From an uncultured Flavobacteriaceae bacterium (GTDB lineage: Bacteria; Bacteroidota; Bacteroidia; Flavobacteriales; Flavobacteriaceae), in assembly GCA_947494825.1 (NCBI GenBank), contig CANLWN010000003.1, positions 310,001-374,000 of the forward strand: a DNA stretch of 64,000 nt. Reading direction: 5' to 3'. The notes beneath the pieces are model-generated. The model saw only the letters and a program-made list of their open reading frames with translations. It made no database searches and was not told the DNA's origin. How positions within the stretch are numbered: the stretch's first letter is position 1; each line of letters opens with the position of its first letter. The position numbers and the translations under genes are program-made. This document shows positions 44,032 to 51,473 of the stretch, piece by piece.

Positions 44032-44817
44032 CTAGTGTTCCAGGAAGCGTAGTTCCGAACGTTTTTTTTTTAACTCCTGTTGGGTAGATTGGTACCCTAT
44101 TTCAAACACTTTGTCGAGCTGGTTGGTGCTAAAAAGCCCATGATTGCTTAGCTCCTGGGGGTACACCACCAAATCGCAACTTGGGAATTTCGCGAGTGAA
44201 GCCCTATGCATCCTGAGATGAAAGGCCCGATCTATAACGTTGTACGATCGTTTAAAGTCGGAAATTTGCATTTTTTTTATGGGGCTCACGTAAACACCGT
44301 AAACCTCATCACACAGGCACTTAATAGGGTCTACCGGAAAATTGTCCAAAATGCCTCCGTCCGCGTACAACGAGTTTCCCAGGGCCACTGGGGTAAATAT
44401 TCCAGGAAAAGAGGCCGAGGCCAAGATAGACGATATCAGTGCGCCCTTTTGGAAGACCTCAATACTGCCATTGACCAGGTCAGTGGCCGTAATGTACAGT
44501 TTCTTTTTAAGGATTTCAAAACTGTCCTCCGGCATGTACTTGATCAAAAACTGATAAAAGCTATCGGTATCTACAAAACCGGGTTTTTTTCGCGCATACC
44601 TGGAAAAACTGAAAATCTTTATTTTTTTGAAAATTTCGAGGATTTCATATGGCTGGTACCCATAGGCATACAGAGCGCCCACTAGAGCACCGGCGCTGGT
44701 GCCGGATATCATATTGGGAAATATCCCGTTCTCCTCCAAGGCCTTGATAGCTCCTGCGTGCGCTGCCCCACGGTGACCTCCGCCCGACAATACCAGTCCT
44801 ACATTTTTTGATTCCAT
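44032..44817 (-). CDS. Patatin-like phospholipase
   Basis: A 261-residue patatin domain with the oxyanion glycines SGGGHRG, nucleophile elbow GTSAG (S41) and DGG (D153). Such enzymes release fatty acids from phospholipids. First gene of a unit with CbpA- and CbpM-like genes. ATG 44817 is used; the frame also has TTG 44877, which sits 27 nt after the -7 element like the other starts of this regulon, so the start is undecided. No signal peptide, probably cytoplasmic or peripheral. Confidence 0.88.
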   Translation of the reverse strand: MESKNVGLVLSGGGHRGAAHAGAIKALEENGIFPNMISGTSAGALVGALYAYGYQPYEILEIFKKIKIFSFSRYARKKPGFVDTDSFYQFLIKYMPEDSFEILKKKLYITATDLVNGSIEVFQKGALISSILASASFPGIFTPVALGNSLYADGGILDNFPVDPIKCLCDEVYGVYVSPIKKMQISDFKRSYNVIDRAFHLRMHRASLAKFPSCDLVVYPQELSNHGLFSTNQLDKVFEIGYQSTQQELKKKRSELRFLEH

Positions 44818-44935
44818 AACACATGTGTTTGTTGGGGTGACTAAACCGTTGTCATTGCATATGATTGGTACGGCCAAGCGCCAAGACCATCATATACCAA
44901 TGTTTAAAACTAAGGCCGTAGCGGCAAAATAGAAA

Positions 44936-44947
44936 TGATATTTATCA
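44936..44947 (-). promoter_or_regulatory. Fnr-type box upstream of patatin/cbpA/cbpM
   Basis: TGATATTTATCA (identical to 31021-31032), with -7 TAGTTTTA at 44905-44912, exactly 23 nt away on the minus strand. Confidence 0.85.
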
Positions 44948-44982
44948 GCTAGTGTATTAAAAGGGAAGGTATGTCCATCAGC

Positions 44983-46341
44983 TTAAAAATTCCCGTTGAT
45001 CCAGTTATACGGTTTCCGCTTTATCCATAGACCCCGAGTAAAATCCGGAAAATTCTGGACCGTTCCATTGTTTTCAATGGATGCTTCGGACAGGGGTGTT
45101 ATGGCACTCCACGCGGCCGCATCATAGACGTCCAGTGGAGGTGCAATGTTCAATTTAGCAGATTCAACAAAGGCGTTGATCACAAAAAAGTCCATCCCTC
45201 CATGTCCGGCGCCTTCCGCGTATTCCCCGTATTTCTTCCAAAGCGGGTGGTCATATTTTTGCAACCATTCGTCTGCCTTGTCCCATTTGTGGGGTTCCGA
45301 TTTTCCTTCGATATAAATCCGATTTCCATCCACTTCCCAAAGCCCATTGGCACCTTGCACCCGAAACCCCAGCGAATAGGGTCGCGGCAAATTACAATCG
45401 TGGGTTACAATAATGGTCTCACCCCTAGCGGTTTCCAAGGTAGAGGTAATGACATCTCCTTGTTTAAATTTAATCTTTGCATTGGGATGGTCCTTTCCGC
45501 CCTGTTTCACAATATGGTTGTGCAGACCTATGGCCTTTGAAGCGTTGGCGGTCATGGACACAAAGCGGTTTCCCCTATTGATATCGGCCATGACAGCAAT
45601 GGGGCCTACCCCATGAGTGGGATAAACATCCGCGTTACGGGTTATGGAATGTTGGGTTCGCCATCTGGCCTCGGAAATCGCGTTTTCACCAAATTCCACG
45701 CCGCCGCCATAGGGCTGTTTTCCGTTGTTGAACTTTACTTCCCGTAGATCGTGCTGATAGCCACATCTAAAATGTACCAGTTCGCCAAATACATTTTGCC
45801 GCACCATGTTCAATATTGCCAGGACATCCCTGCGGTAATTTACGTTTTCCAAAATCATCAGGTGGGTGCCCGTTTCCTCATGGACATTCACCAGATCCCA
45901 ACACTCCTCCAAGGTATTTGCCGCCGAGACCTCTAGCCCGACATATTTTCCTGCCCGCATGGCATCTACCGCCATACGGGTATGCCACAACCAGGGTGTG
46001 GCTATGAGCACTGCATCCACTTCCTTAGTACCGAGGAGATTTCGATAATCATAATCGTTCTTCCCATATATTTTTGCAGGCTTGGCCCCAGATTTGGCAA
46101 TCAGGTCCTTGGCGATCTCTATTCGGGACTCATCTATATCACAAAGGGCGGTGATATTGACATCCTTTCTCAGCAAAAGATTTTTCAGATGATTGGTCCC
46201 TCTGAGGCCTACCCCGATCAGCCCCATTTTGAGCTTGGCATCCTGCTCCCCATCCAACAAGTCGTGCGTAAGGCCGGGGGCCACAAAAACACCCGTGCCC
46301 AATACGGAAGTATCTTTGATAAACTTTCTTCTTGAATTCAT
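44983..46341 (-). CDS. GH109-like NAD-dependent oxidoreductase (Gfo/Idh/MocA)
   Basis: A 452-residue exported protein with a twin-Arg-like start (SRRKFIKDT) and Rossmann motif GVGLRG (43-48), resembling the GH109 alpha-N-acetylgalactosaminidases that use bound NAD to hydrolyse alpha-GalNAc. The C-terminal half has WRTQHSITRNADVYPTHGVGP and HGGMDFFVINAFVESA. Divergent from a nucleotidyltransferase and a NahK-like kinase, so it may release GalNAc for salvage. No signal of Fnr control. Confidence 0.85.
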   Translation of the reverse strand: MNSRRKFIKDTSVLGTGVFVAPGLTHDLLDGEQDAKLKMGLIGVGLRGTNHLKNLLLRKDVNITALCDIDESRIEIAKDLIAKSGAKPAKIYGKNDYDYRNLLGTKEVDAVLIATPWLWHTRMAVDAMRAGKYVGLEVSAANTLEECWDLVNVHEETGTHLMILENVNYRRDVLAILNMVRQNVFGELVHFRCGYQHDLREVKFNNGKQPYGGGVEFGENAISEARWRTQHSITRNADVYPTHGVGPIAVMADINRGNRFVSMTANASKAIGLHNHIVKQGGKDHPNAKIKFKQGDVITSTLETARGETIIVTHDCNLPRPYSLGFRVQGANGLWEVDGNRIYIEGKSEPHKWDKADEWLQKYDHPLWKKYGEYAEGAGHGGMDFFVINAFVESAKLNIAPPLDVYDAAAWSAITPLSEASIENNGTVQNFPDFTRGLWIKRKPYNWINGNF

Positions 46342-46457
46342 AATTTTCGGTTATTTAATCGGTGGCAGTTTAGTCCGGTTTGCCCGCCGCAGCATATCTT
46401 TGAACCCGTTGAAAATAGGAAAATATTCTTGGAGTAGTTTATTTCAGCTTTAAAAAT

Positions 46458-46465
46458 TATTTTTG
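46458..46465 (+). promoter_or_regulatory. -7 element of nucleotidyltransferase gene
   Basis: TATTTTTG, a consensus Bacteroidota -7 element, 17 nt before the ATG at 46483. No TGAY-N4-RTCA box is at the 23-nt spacing, so this is a useful control. Confidence 0.5.
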
Positions 46466-46482
46466 CGACAGAAAAATACAAG

Positions 46483-47367
46483 ATGGTTTTACTATTAATG
46501 GCAGCTGGTCGTGGGAGTCGGTACGGAAAGCTTAAACAGTTCGATGAAATGGGTCCGAATGGGGAGTTCCTTATGGAATTCAGTATTTATGACGCTATAG
46601 AAAACGGCTTTGACCATATCATCGTGGTGACGAGCAAGGATAATGTCGGCTTTTTGCGAAATTACTTGTCCGACAGATTACCGACAACGGTTAAATTGGA
46701 TATTGTTCCCCAAGAAATAACGGACCTCCCCGAACCTTCCGAATTTTCAGGGAAACGTGAAAAACCTTGGGGCACGGCCCATGCGGTCTGGTCTGCCAGA
46801 AGACTTATTTCAACCCCTTTTGTCGTCATCAACGCTGATGATTATTACGGGAAGAAAGCCTATGCGGACTCGGCCCAGTTCATCCGGACACATTTAGAGG
46901 GAACTGGGTTTGGACTTGTTGGATATGCCTTGAACAACACACTTTCGGAACACGGTTCCGTTTCCCGTGGTGTTTGTAATTTACAGGGCAATACCTTGCG
47001 TTCCGTTAAGGAACATACCCAATTGGAACGTCAAAATGGACATGTTATCGATCGGGATTCCGGAGCGGAATTTACGGGCGAGGAACTGGTAAGCATGAAC
47101 TTCTGGATCTGCAGGCCGTCCCTATTTGAACACATAGAACACTACTTTAAACAATTCCTGAAGGATCAGGAAAACATTGCTGGCGGGGAGGTCTATTTGC
47201 CGTTTGTTATTCAGGAAATGGTACAACGCCAACAGGTTTCCGTAGAGGTCATCCCCTCCAATGGTAACTGGTTCGGGGTTACCTACGCAAACGATAAGGA
47301 AACCTCGCTGCAACGCTTGAAGGAAATGACGGAAGCGGGCAGATATGCCTCACCACTCTGGAAATAG
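46483..47367 (+). CDS. Nucleotide-sugar pyrophosphorylase-like nucleotidyltransferase
   Basis: A 294-residue NTP-transferase with the loop LLLMAAGRGSRYGKLKQ, FVVINADDYYG (the metal-binding DD) and VSMNFW. It makes an NDP-sugar from a sugar-1-phosphate. Followed after 11 nt by a NahK-like kinase, which makes sugar-1-phosphates from N-acetylhexosamines. The likely product is UDP-GalNAc or UDP-GlcNAc, but the base specificity cannot be read from sequence. Confidence 0.85.
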   Translation: MVLLLMAAGRGSRYGKLKQFDEMGPNGEFLMEFSIYDAIENGFDHIIVVTSKDNVGFLRNYLSDRLPTTVKLDIVPQEITDLPEPSEFSGKREKPWGTAHAVWSARRLISTPFVVINADDYYGKKAYADSAQFIRTHLEGTGFGLVGYALNNTLSEHGSVSRGVCNLQGNTLRSVKEHTQLERQNGHVIDRDSGAEFTGEELVSMNFWICRPSLFEHIEHYFKQFLKDQENIAGGEVYLPFVIQEMVQRQQVSVEVIPSNGNWFGVTYANDKETSLQRLKEMTEAGRYASPLWK

Positions 47368-47378
47368 TACAATATCCT

Positions 47379-48446
47379 GTGGACAAATTAAAAAAAAACG
47401 AGCTGGGTTCGCTACTGGAACATTTCTCCATAGAAAGGAAGCCCTACCTCTTTGTGCCCATCAATGATGGCCTGATCAATGACACCTATCGGGTTCTGGA
47501 CCAGGACACATCGGTGTACATATTGCAGCGTATCAATCATAACACGTTTAAAGATATTGAAGGGCTCATGTCCAATGTGAAAAATGCGTTACAATATCTC
47601 AAGGATACCGATTATGCTCCCATTAGCCTTGTACGCACCAAATGGGGAAAATCCTATTTTGAGGATGCTGAAAAAGGTTTTTGGCGTTTAATGACCTACA
47701 TAGATCAAAGTACTGCCCATAATACCGCAGAAAATGAAAAAATCGCTTTCGAAGCTGGGAGAATCGTAGGGAAGTTCCACACCCTTTTACAATATGCTCC
47801 AAAAACGGCTTTTGTAGAAACCATTCCCGACTTCCACAACCTCAGGGTCCGGGAAGTCCAATTTGAGCAGGCGGTGGTTTCGGCCAAAAAGGAAGCCTTG
47901 GAAAAAGCGAAAGGTGCAATTGCCTTTGCAAAAGACACCTTCCCGTTATTTTCTGATTTATCCACCGGGGATCTGCCTGTGCGGATTTGCCATAACGATA
48001 CCAAACTCAACAACATCCTTTTTTCGAAGGTCACGGACAAGTCACTTTGCCTAATTGATTTGGATACCGTTATGACGGGCCACTTTTATTACGATTTTGG
48101 CGACGCGGTACGGACCATTGTCAACTCGGCCAAGGAAGATGAACGGCAACATGGAAAAATTTCCTTTGACCGCCGCTTCTTTGAAGCTTTTTTGGACGGA
48201 CTATCCTTGAACGGCTCTTTCCTAACGGCAAGGGAAATTGAATTGCTGCCGTTAGGAGCGGCCTTTATGCCCTTTATACATGGGCTACGCGCTTTGACCG
48301 ACTATTTGGATGGCAATAGGTACTACAAGGTGACCTACGAAAATCAAAACCTCGACAGATGTCTAAGCTTGTTCAATTTCACCCAAAAAACGCTGGTCCT
48401 ATTGGATTACATGAAAATTACAACAGCAGAAAAGTTGGGCCGTTAA
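47379..48446 (+). CDS. NahK-like N-acetylhexosamine 1-kinase
   Basis: A 355-residue APH-fold kinase with the Brenner motif RICHNDTKLNN (D207 catalytic) and the metal-binding LIDLDT (D228 region). NahK enzymes phosphorylate GlcNAc/GalNAc at C1. The GTG 47379 start is used, as no ATG is nearby. Its stop overlaps the convergent gap stop by 4 nt. With its neighbours it suggests alpha-GalNAc salvage. Confidence 0.82.
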   Translation: MDKLKKNELGSLLEHFSIERKPYLFVPINDGLINDTYRVLDQDTSVYILQRINHNTFKDIEGLMSNVKNALQYLKDTDYAPISLVRTKWGKSYFEDAEKGFWRLMTYIDQSTAHNTAENEKIAFEAGRIVGKFHTLLQYAPKTAFVETIPDFHNLRVREVQFEQAVVSAKKEALEKAKGAIAFAKDTFPLFSDLSTGDLPVRICHNDTKLNNILFSKVTDKSLCLIDLDTVMTGHFYYDFGDAVRTIVNSAKEDERQHGKISFDRRFFEAFLDGLSLNGSFLTAREIELLPLGAAFMPFIHGLRALTDYLDGNRYYKVTYENQNLDRCLSLFNFTQKTLVLLDYMKITTAEKLGR

Positions 48447-49432
48447 ATTTCCAGTATCTGCCGAATCATCTGATTGGTAAAGCCCCACTCATTGTCATAC
48501 CAGGTCATGATCTTTAAGAGGTCACCGTCCACTACACGGGTCATGCTCAGATCTACTGTAGAGGCATAGGGACTTTTAACAATGTCCGAGGAAACAATGG
48601 GTTCATAGGTAGTGGCCATAACATTTGCGTAGCGCGCAGTGCTGGCTTCCTCCTCCAAGATGTCATTCACCTCTTGCACCGTAACCGGTTTTTCCGTAAC
48701 AAAGGTCATATCCGAGATCGATCCTACGGGAATAGGTACCCGTATGGCCACGCCGTCAAATTTACCGGCAAAAGCCGGCAAGGCCTTGGTAGTGGCAATG
48801 GCGGCACCTGTTGTGGTAGGCACCAAATTGGCGGCTCCTGCCCGGCCCATCCTAAAGTTCTTTTTGGATACGGCATCTACCATTTCCTGAGAAGCGGTAT
48901 ACGCATGAACTGTGGTCATTATGGCTTTTTTGATCCCTATACGTCGGCCCAGGACCTCCACGACCGGACTAATATTGTTTGTGGTACAACTGGCACAGGA
49001 AAAGATACTGGTCTTTCCGTCCTCGGAATTGACCCCATGTACTACGGTAGGGGTATCGGCACTTTTGGTAGGTGCAGAAATTACCACGGTCTTTGCCCCT
49101 GCCTTAATATGCCTTTCGGCATCTTCACTTAGCGTAAACATCCCAGTGCTTTCAATAACGATCTCAATGTTGTTCTCTGCCCAGGGCAGTTCCTCCGGAT
49201 TGCGTTCGGAGGTGTATTTTATCGTTTTCCCATCAATGACCAAGTTCCCCCCATCAGTACCGATCTCCTTGTCATAAATACCGTATACGGTGTCGTATTT
49301 TAAAAGGTAGGCGATATTCTCAATGGGTACCAGGTCGTTCACAGCTACCAACTCCAATTCCGGGGTATCCAGAATAACTTTTAGGGAGGCCCGCCCTATG
49401 CGACCCATCCCGTTAATGGCAATTCGTTTCAT
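48443..49432 (-). CDS. Divergent glyceraldehyde-3-phosphate dehydrogenase
   Basis: A 329-residue GAPDH with NGMGRIGR, catalytic C149 in SCASCTTNN and H176 in HAYTAS. Several canonical spots vary: SCASCTTNN instead of SNASCTTNC, and VPIPVGS in place of VPTPTGS. D33 (NDL) suggests NAD. It may be a second GAPDH beside a main one elsewhere, or an erythrose-4-phosphate-type variant. It sits 21 nt after an NTF2-like gene on the minus strand, which suggests cotranscription. Confidence 0.88.
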   Translation of the reverse strand: MKRIAINGMGRIGRASLKVILDTPELELVAVNDLVPIENIAYLLKYDTVYGIYDKEIGTDGGNLVIDGKTIKYTSERNPEELPWAENNIEIVIESTGMFTLSEDAERHIKAGAKTVVISAPTKSADTPTVVHGVNSEDGKTSIFSCASCTTNNISPVVEVLGRRIGIKKAIMTTVHAYTASQEMVDAVSKKNFRMGRAGAANLVPTTTGAAIATTKALPAFAGKFDGVAIRVPIPVGSISDMTFVTEKPVTVQEVNDILEEEASTARYANVMATTYEPIVSSDIVKSPYASTVDLSMTRVVDGDLLKIMTWYDNEWGFTNQMIRQILEI

Positions 49433-49453
49433 ATGTTGTTCTTTTTTAGGTTT

Positions 49454-49870
49454 TTATTTTAATCTTCTTTCGGTCTCTTTGATGGGAAGGTCATTGATGC
49501 TAGCATAGCGTTTTTGCATGAGCCCATCGGCGTTGAACTCCCAATTTTCATTTCCGTAGGCCCGGTACCATTGCCCACTGTCGGTACGGTACTCGTATTC
49601 AAAGCGCACGGCTATCCTGTTATCGGCATGTGCCCAATATTCCTTTTTAAGTTTATAGTCCAGTTCGTGGTCCCACTTTCGGGAAAGGAATTCCCGGATC
49701 TGTTCACGACCGCGAACAAATTGGGCCCTGTTGCGCCATTCGCTGTTCGGGGAATAGGCCAGGGATACTTTTTCAGGATCCCTGCTGTTCCAGGCATCTT
49801 CTGCCAATTGAATTTTTTGCTTGGCCGTTTCCAGCGTAAAAGGGGGTAAGGGTTTTTTTTGCTCGCTCAT
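49454..49870 (-). CDS. NTF2-like DUF1348 protein
   Basis: A 138-residue nuclear-transport-factor-2-like fold protein of the DUF1348 family with [29 protein letters not shown] and [12 protein letters not shown]. Role unknown. Upstream of gap with a palindromic operator at its promoter. Confidence 0.82.
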   Translation of the reverse strand: MSEQKKPLPPFTLETAKQKIQLAEDAWNSRDPEKVSLAYSPNSEWRNRAQFVRGREQIREFLSRKWDHELDYKLKKEYWAHADNRIAVRFEYEYRTDSGQWYRAYGNENWEFNADGLMQKRYASINDLPIKETERRLK

Positions 49871-49881
49871 TGTGTTTGTAT

Positions 49882-49901
49882 TTTACCAATCGTTCGGTAA
49901 A
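49882..49901. promoter_or_regulatory. TetR-type operator before NTF2/gap unit
   Basis: TTTACCAATCGTTCGGTAAA is a near-perfect 20-base inverted repeat (TTTACC-N8-GGTAAA), a form common for TetR-family operators. It lies 11 nt upstream of the start at 49870. No TetR gene is in the window. Confidence 0.55.
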
Positions 49902-50112
49902 AAAGTCGTTCCGCTACCCTTTTCCTTACGTTTTAGGCCTTAAAAAAGTTCGCTCCCTAAAACTCCAAAAAAATAGCACAAAAAAAGGGAATGACCCCAT
50001 TATTTTTATGTTATTTTTTGAGTGTCAAAAGCAAAGGGAGCCCTCCCGTGGTTCATTTCCCCTATAGCGAATCGGCCCATTTTCGTGTAAAATGATGCAT
50101 CAAGGCCCAATC

Positions 50113-50140
50113 ATATTGTATATTTGTTGTAAACGATATA
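50113..50140. promoter_or_regulatory. Probable ArsR operator overlapping arsR promoter
   Basis: An imperfect inverted repeat from ATATTGTATA to AACGATATA covers the -7 element TATATTTG (50119-50126), 17 nt before the gene. A closely related site is at 52941-52967 before the decarboxylase gene. Confidence 0.6.
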
Positions 50141-50143
50141 AAA

Positions 50144-50470
50144 ATGAGGATCAGAACGCAAATTTCCAGCAAGTATATTGAGGAGACAGATATCAGGACC
50201 GCGGAAATAGCCAATGCCCTGGCCCACCCGTTACGGGTTGCCCTGGTCCGGTATTTGAGCACCAAAAATTCAGGCAAGGGGGTAGACAATGTGACCTGTA
50301 ACAAAGATCTAGTGGAGATGTTTGACTATTCGCAGTCTACCGTATCCCAACATGTAAAAATTCTCAAGGACGCCGGACTGTTTATAACCGAAAACAAGGA
50401 CAAATACACCTACTATTACCTCAACACCGATTTGCTACAAGAGTTTTCCGAATTCTTCGCTATTTCATAA
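50144..50470 (+). CDS. ArsR-family winged-helix regulator
   Basis: A 108-residue ArsR regulator with LAHPLRVALVRYL, the recognition helix YSQSTVSQHVKILKDAGL and a wing KDKYTYYYLN. The ELCVC metal site of ArsR/SmtB is absent; one Cys remains (VTCNKDL). So a metal sensor is unlikely, perhaps a redox or other ligand. It is before a phosphatase gene and probably controls it, itself and a decarboxylase. Confidence 0.88.
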   Translation: MRIRTQISSKYIEETDIRTAEIANALAHPLRVALVRYLSTKNSGKGVDNVTCNKDLVEMFDYSQSTVSQHVKILKDAGLFITENKDKYTYYYLNTDLLQEFSEFFAIS

Positions 50471-50507
50471 AACCTTGGTGGGTTTATTTTTTTTTGTAAA
50501 TTCGTAT

Positions 50508-50523
50508 ATCGCTTATAAGCGAT
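50508..50523. promoter_or_regulatory. 16-base palindrome before phosphatase gene
   Basis: ATCGCTTATAAGCGAT is a perfect palindrome 32 nt upstream of ATG 50556 and shares the ATCGYTTAT half-site with the other candidate ArsR operators. Confidence 0.6.
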
Positions 50524-50555
50524 TTATACTATTAACCTTTTTAAAATCATCCGTC

Positions 50556-51431
50556 ATGGCAAACAAACTTATTTTAGTTCTGGCCCTCCTTGGAACCAGT
50601 GCTCTTCTTTCGCAGAACCTCCACTCCCTTGAAGCCGCCAAGAACCATTATAAAGAATTAAAGGAGCTGAGCACAGATCCACGACCCGAGCAGGCCCCAA
50701 TGGACAAGATTGTCTTCCCGTCTTCCCAATACAGCAGTGGTACCTTGATCTATACCATGATCACTCCGGAATATCTGACCCAGAATGAGGTAAGTAGTCT
50801 TAAAAGCTCCTTGCAATTCCCTGCAAACAGCTCCGAACAGACCAGGGCAGAGCTCGACTTTCTTCTGGAATGGCAAACCAAAAGAACCGCCGCACAGAAA
50901 GATAGGGCCTCCAATGTTCTGGCCCCTATAGGCTATTGGCCCCATATTGGCATATTGGAAAACCATTCCCGTTATGAAACCAATAGGGAACACCTGTTTT
51001 ATGTAGGTAGGGCGGTGTTGGGCGAGGAGTGTGCAGCAGACAACTATCCCGCAACCACCGCCCTTCTAGAAGGTATTACCAAAGATATGCGGCTCATGGA
51101 GTTTACGGTGAAGTACCATTTGCTACGACCAAGACCGTATCACCTGGAACCCAAATTACGTCCCTTAGCGACCATCTCATCCCCCTCCTTTGCCAGTGGG
51201 CATACGCTTTGGGCCTATATTCATGCCTTTATATGGAGTGAACTGGTGCCCGGGAAACGGGCAGAATTCCTGGCCGTTGCCTACGAGGTCGGGGAATCCC
51301 GTGAAATTATGGGCATTCATTATCCAAGTGATGAGGAGGCCGCCAGGGTACTTGCCCACAACATGCTCACTGCCATGTGGGACAACCCTAAGTTCAAAAC
51401 CGATTTTGAGAAGGCCAAATCTGAATGGTAA
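50556..51431 (+). CDS. Class A-type acid phosphatase, PAP2 superfamily
   Basis: A 291-residue exported protein (signal peptide about 1-19) with the PAP2 triad motifs KYHLLRPRP, PSFASGH and SREIMGIHYPSD, in the order and spacing of class A nonspecific acid phosphatases. It dephosphorylates organic phosphates or lipid phosphates in the periplasm. ATG 50556 begins a good signal peptide; the upstream frame opening at 50475 is rejected. Cotranscription with the ArsR gene is possible, but it has its own palindrome. Confidence 0.87.
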   Translation: MANKLILVLALLGTSALLSQNLHSLEAAKNHYKELKELSTDPRPEQAPMDKIVFPSSQYSSGTLIYTMITPEYLTQNEVSSLKSSLQFPANSSEQTRAELDFLLEWQTKRTAAQKDRASNVLAPIGYWPHIGILENHSRYETNREHLFYVGRAVLGEECAADNYPATTALLEGITKDMRLMEFTVKYHLLRPRPYHLEPKLRPLATISSPSFASGHTLWAYIHAFIWSELVPGKRAEFLAVAYEVGESREIMGIHYPSDEEAARVLAHNMLTAMWDNPKFKTDFEKAKSEW

Positions 51432-51445
51432 GACCTTGCAATTCC

Positions 51446-51471
51446 CAAAAACGCTACCTTATTGGGTAGCG
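51446..51471 (-). terminator. Terminator between convergent genes
   Basis: CGCTACC (51452-51458) pairs with GGTAGCG (51465-51471). On the minus strand it is followed by TTTTT (51446-51450), so it can end the decarboxylase transcript; the + strand lacks a T run. Confidence 0.6.
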
Positions 51472-51473
51472 GT

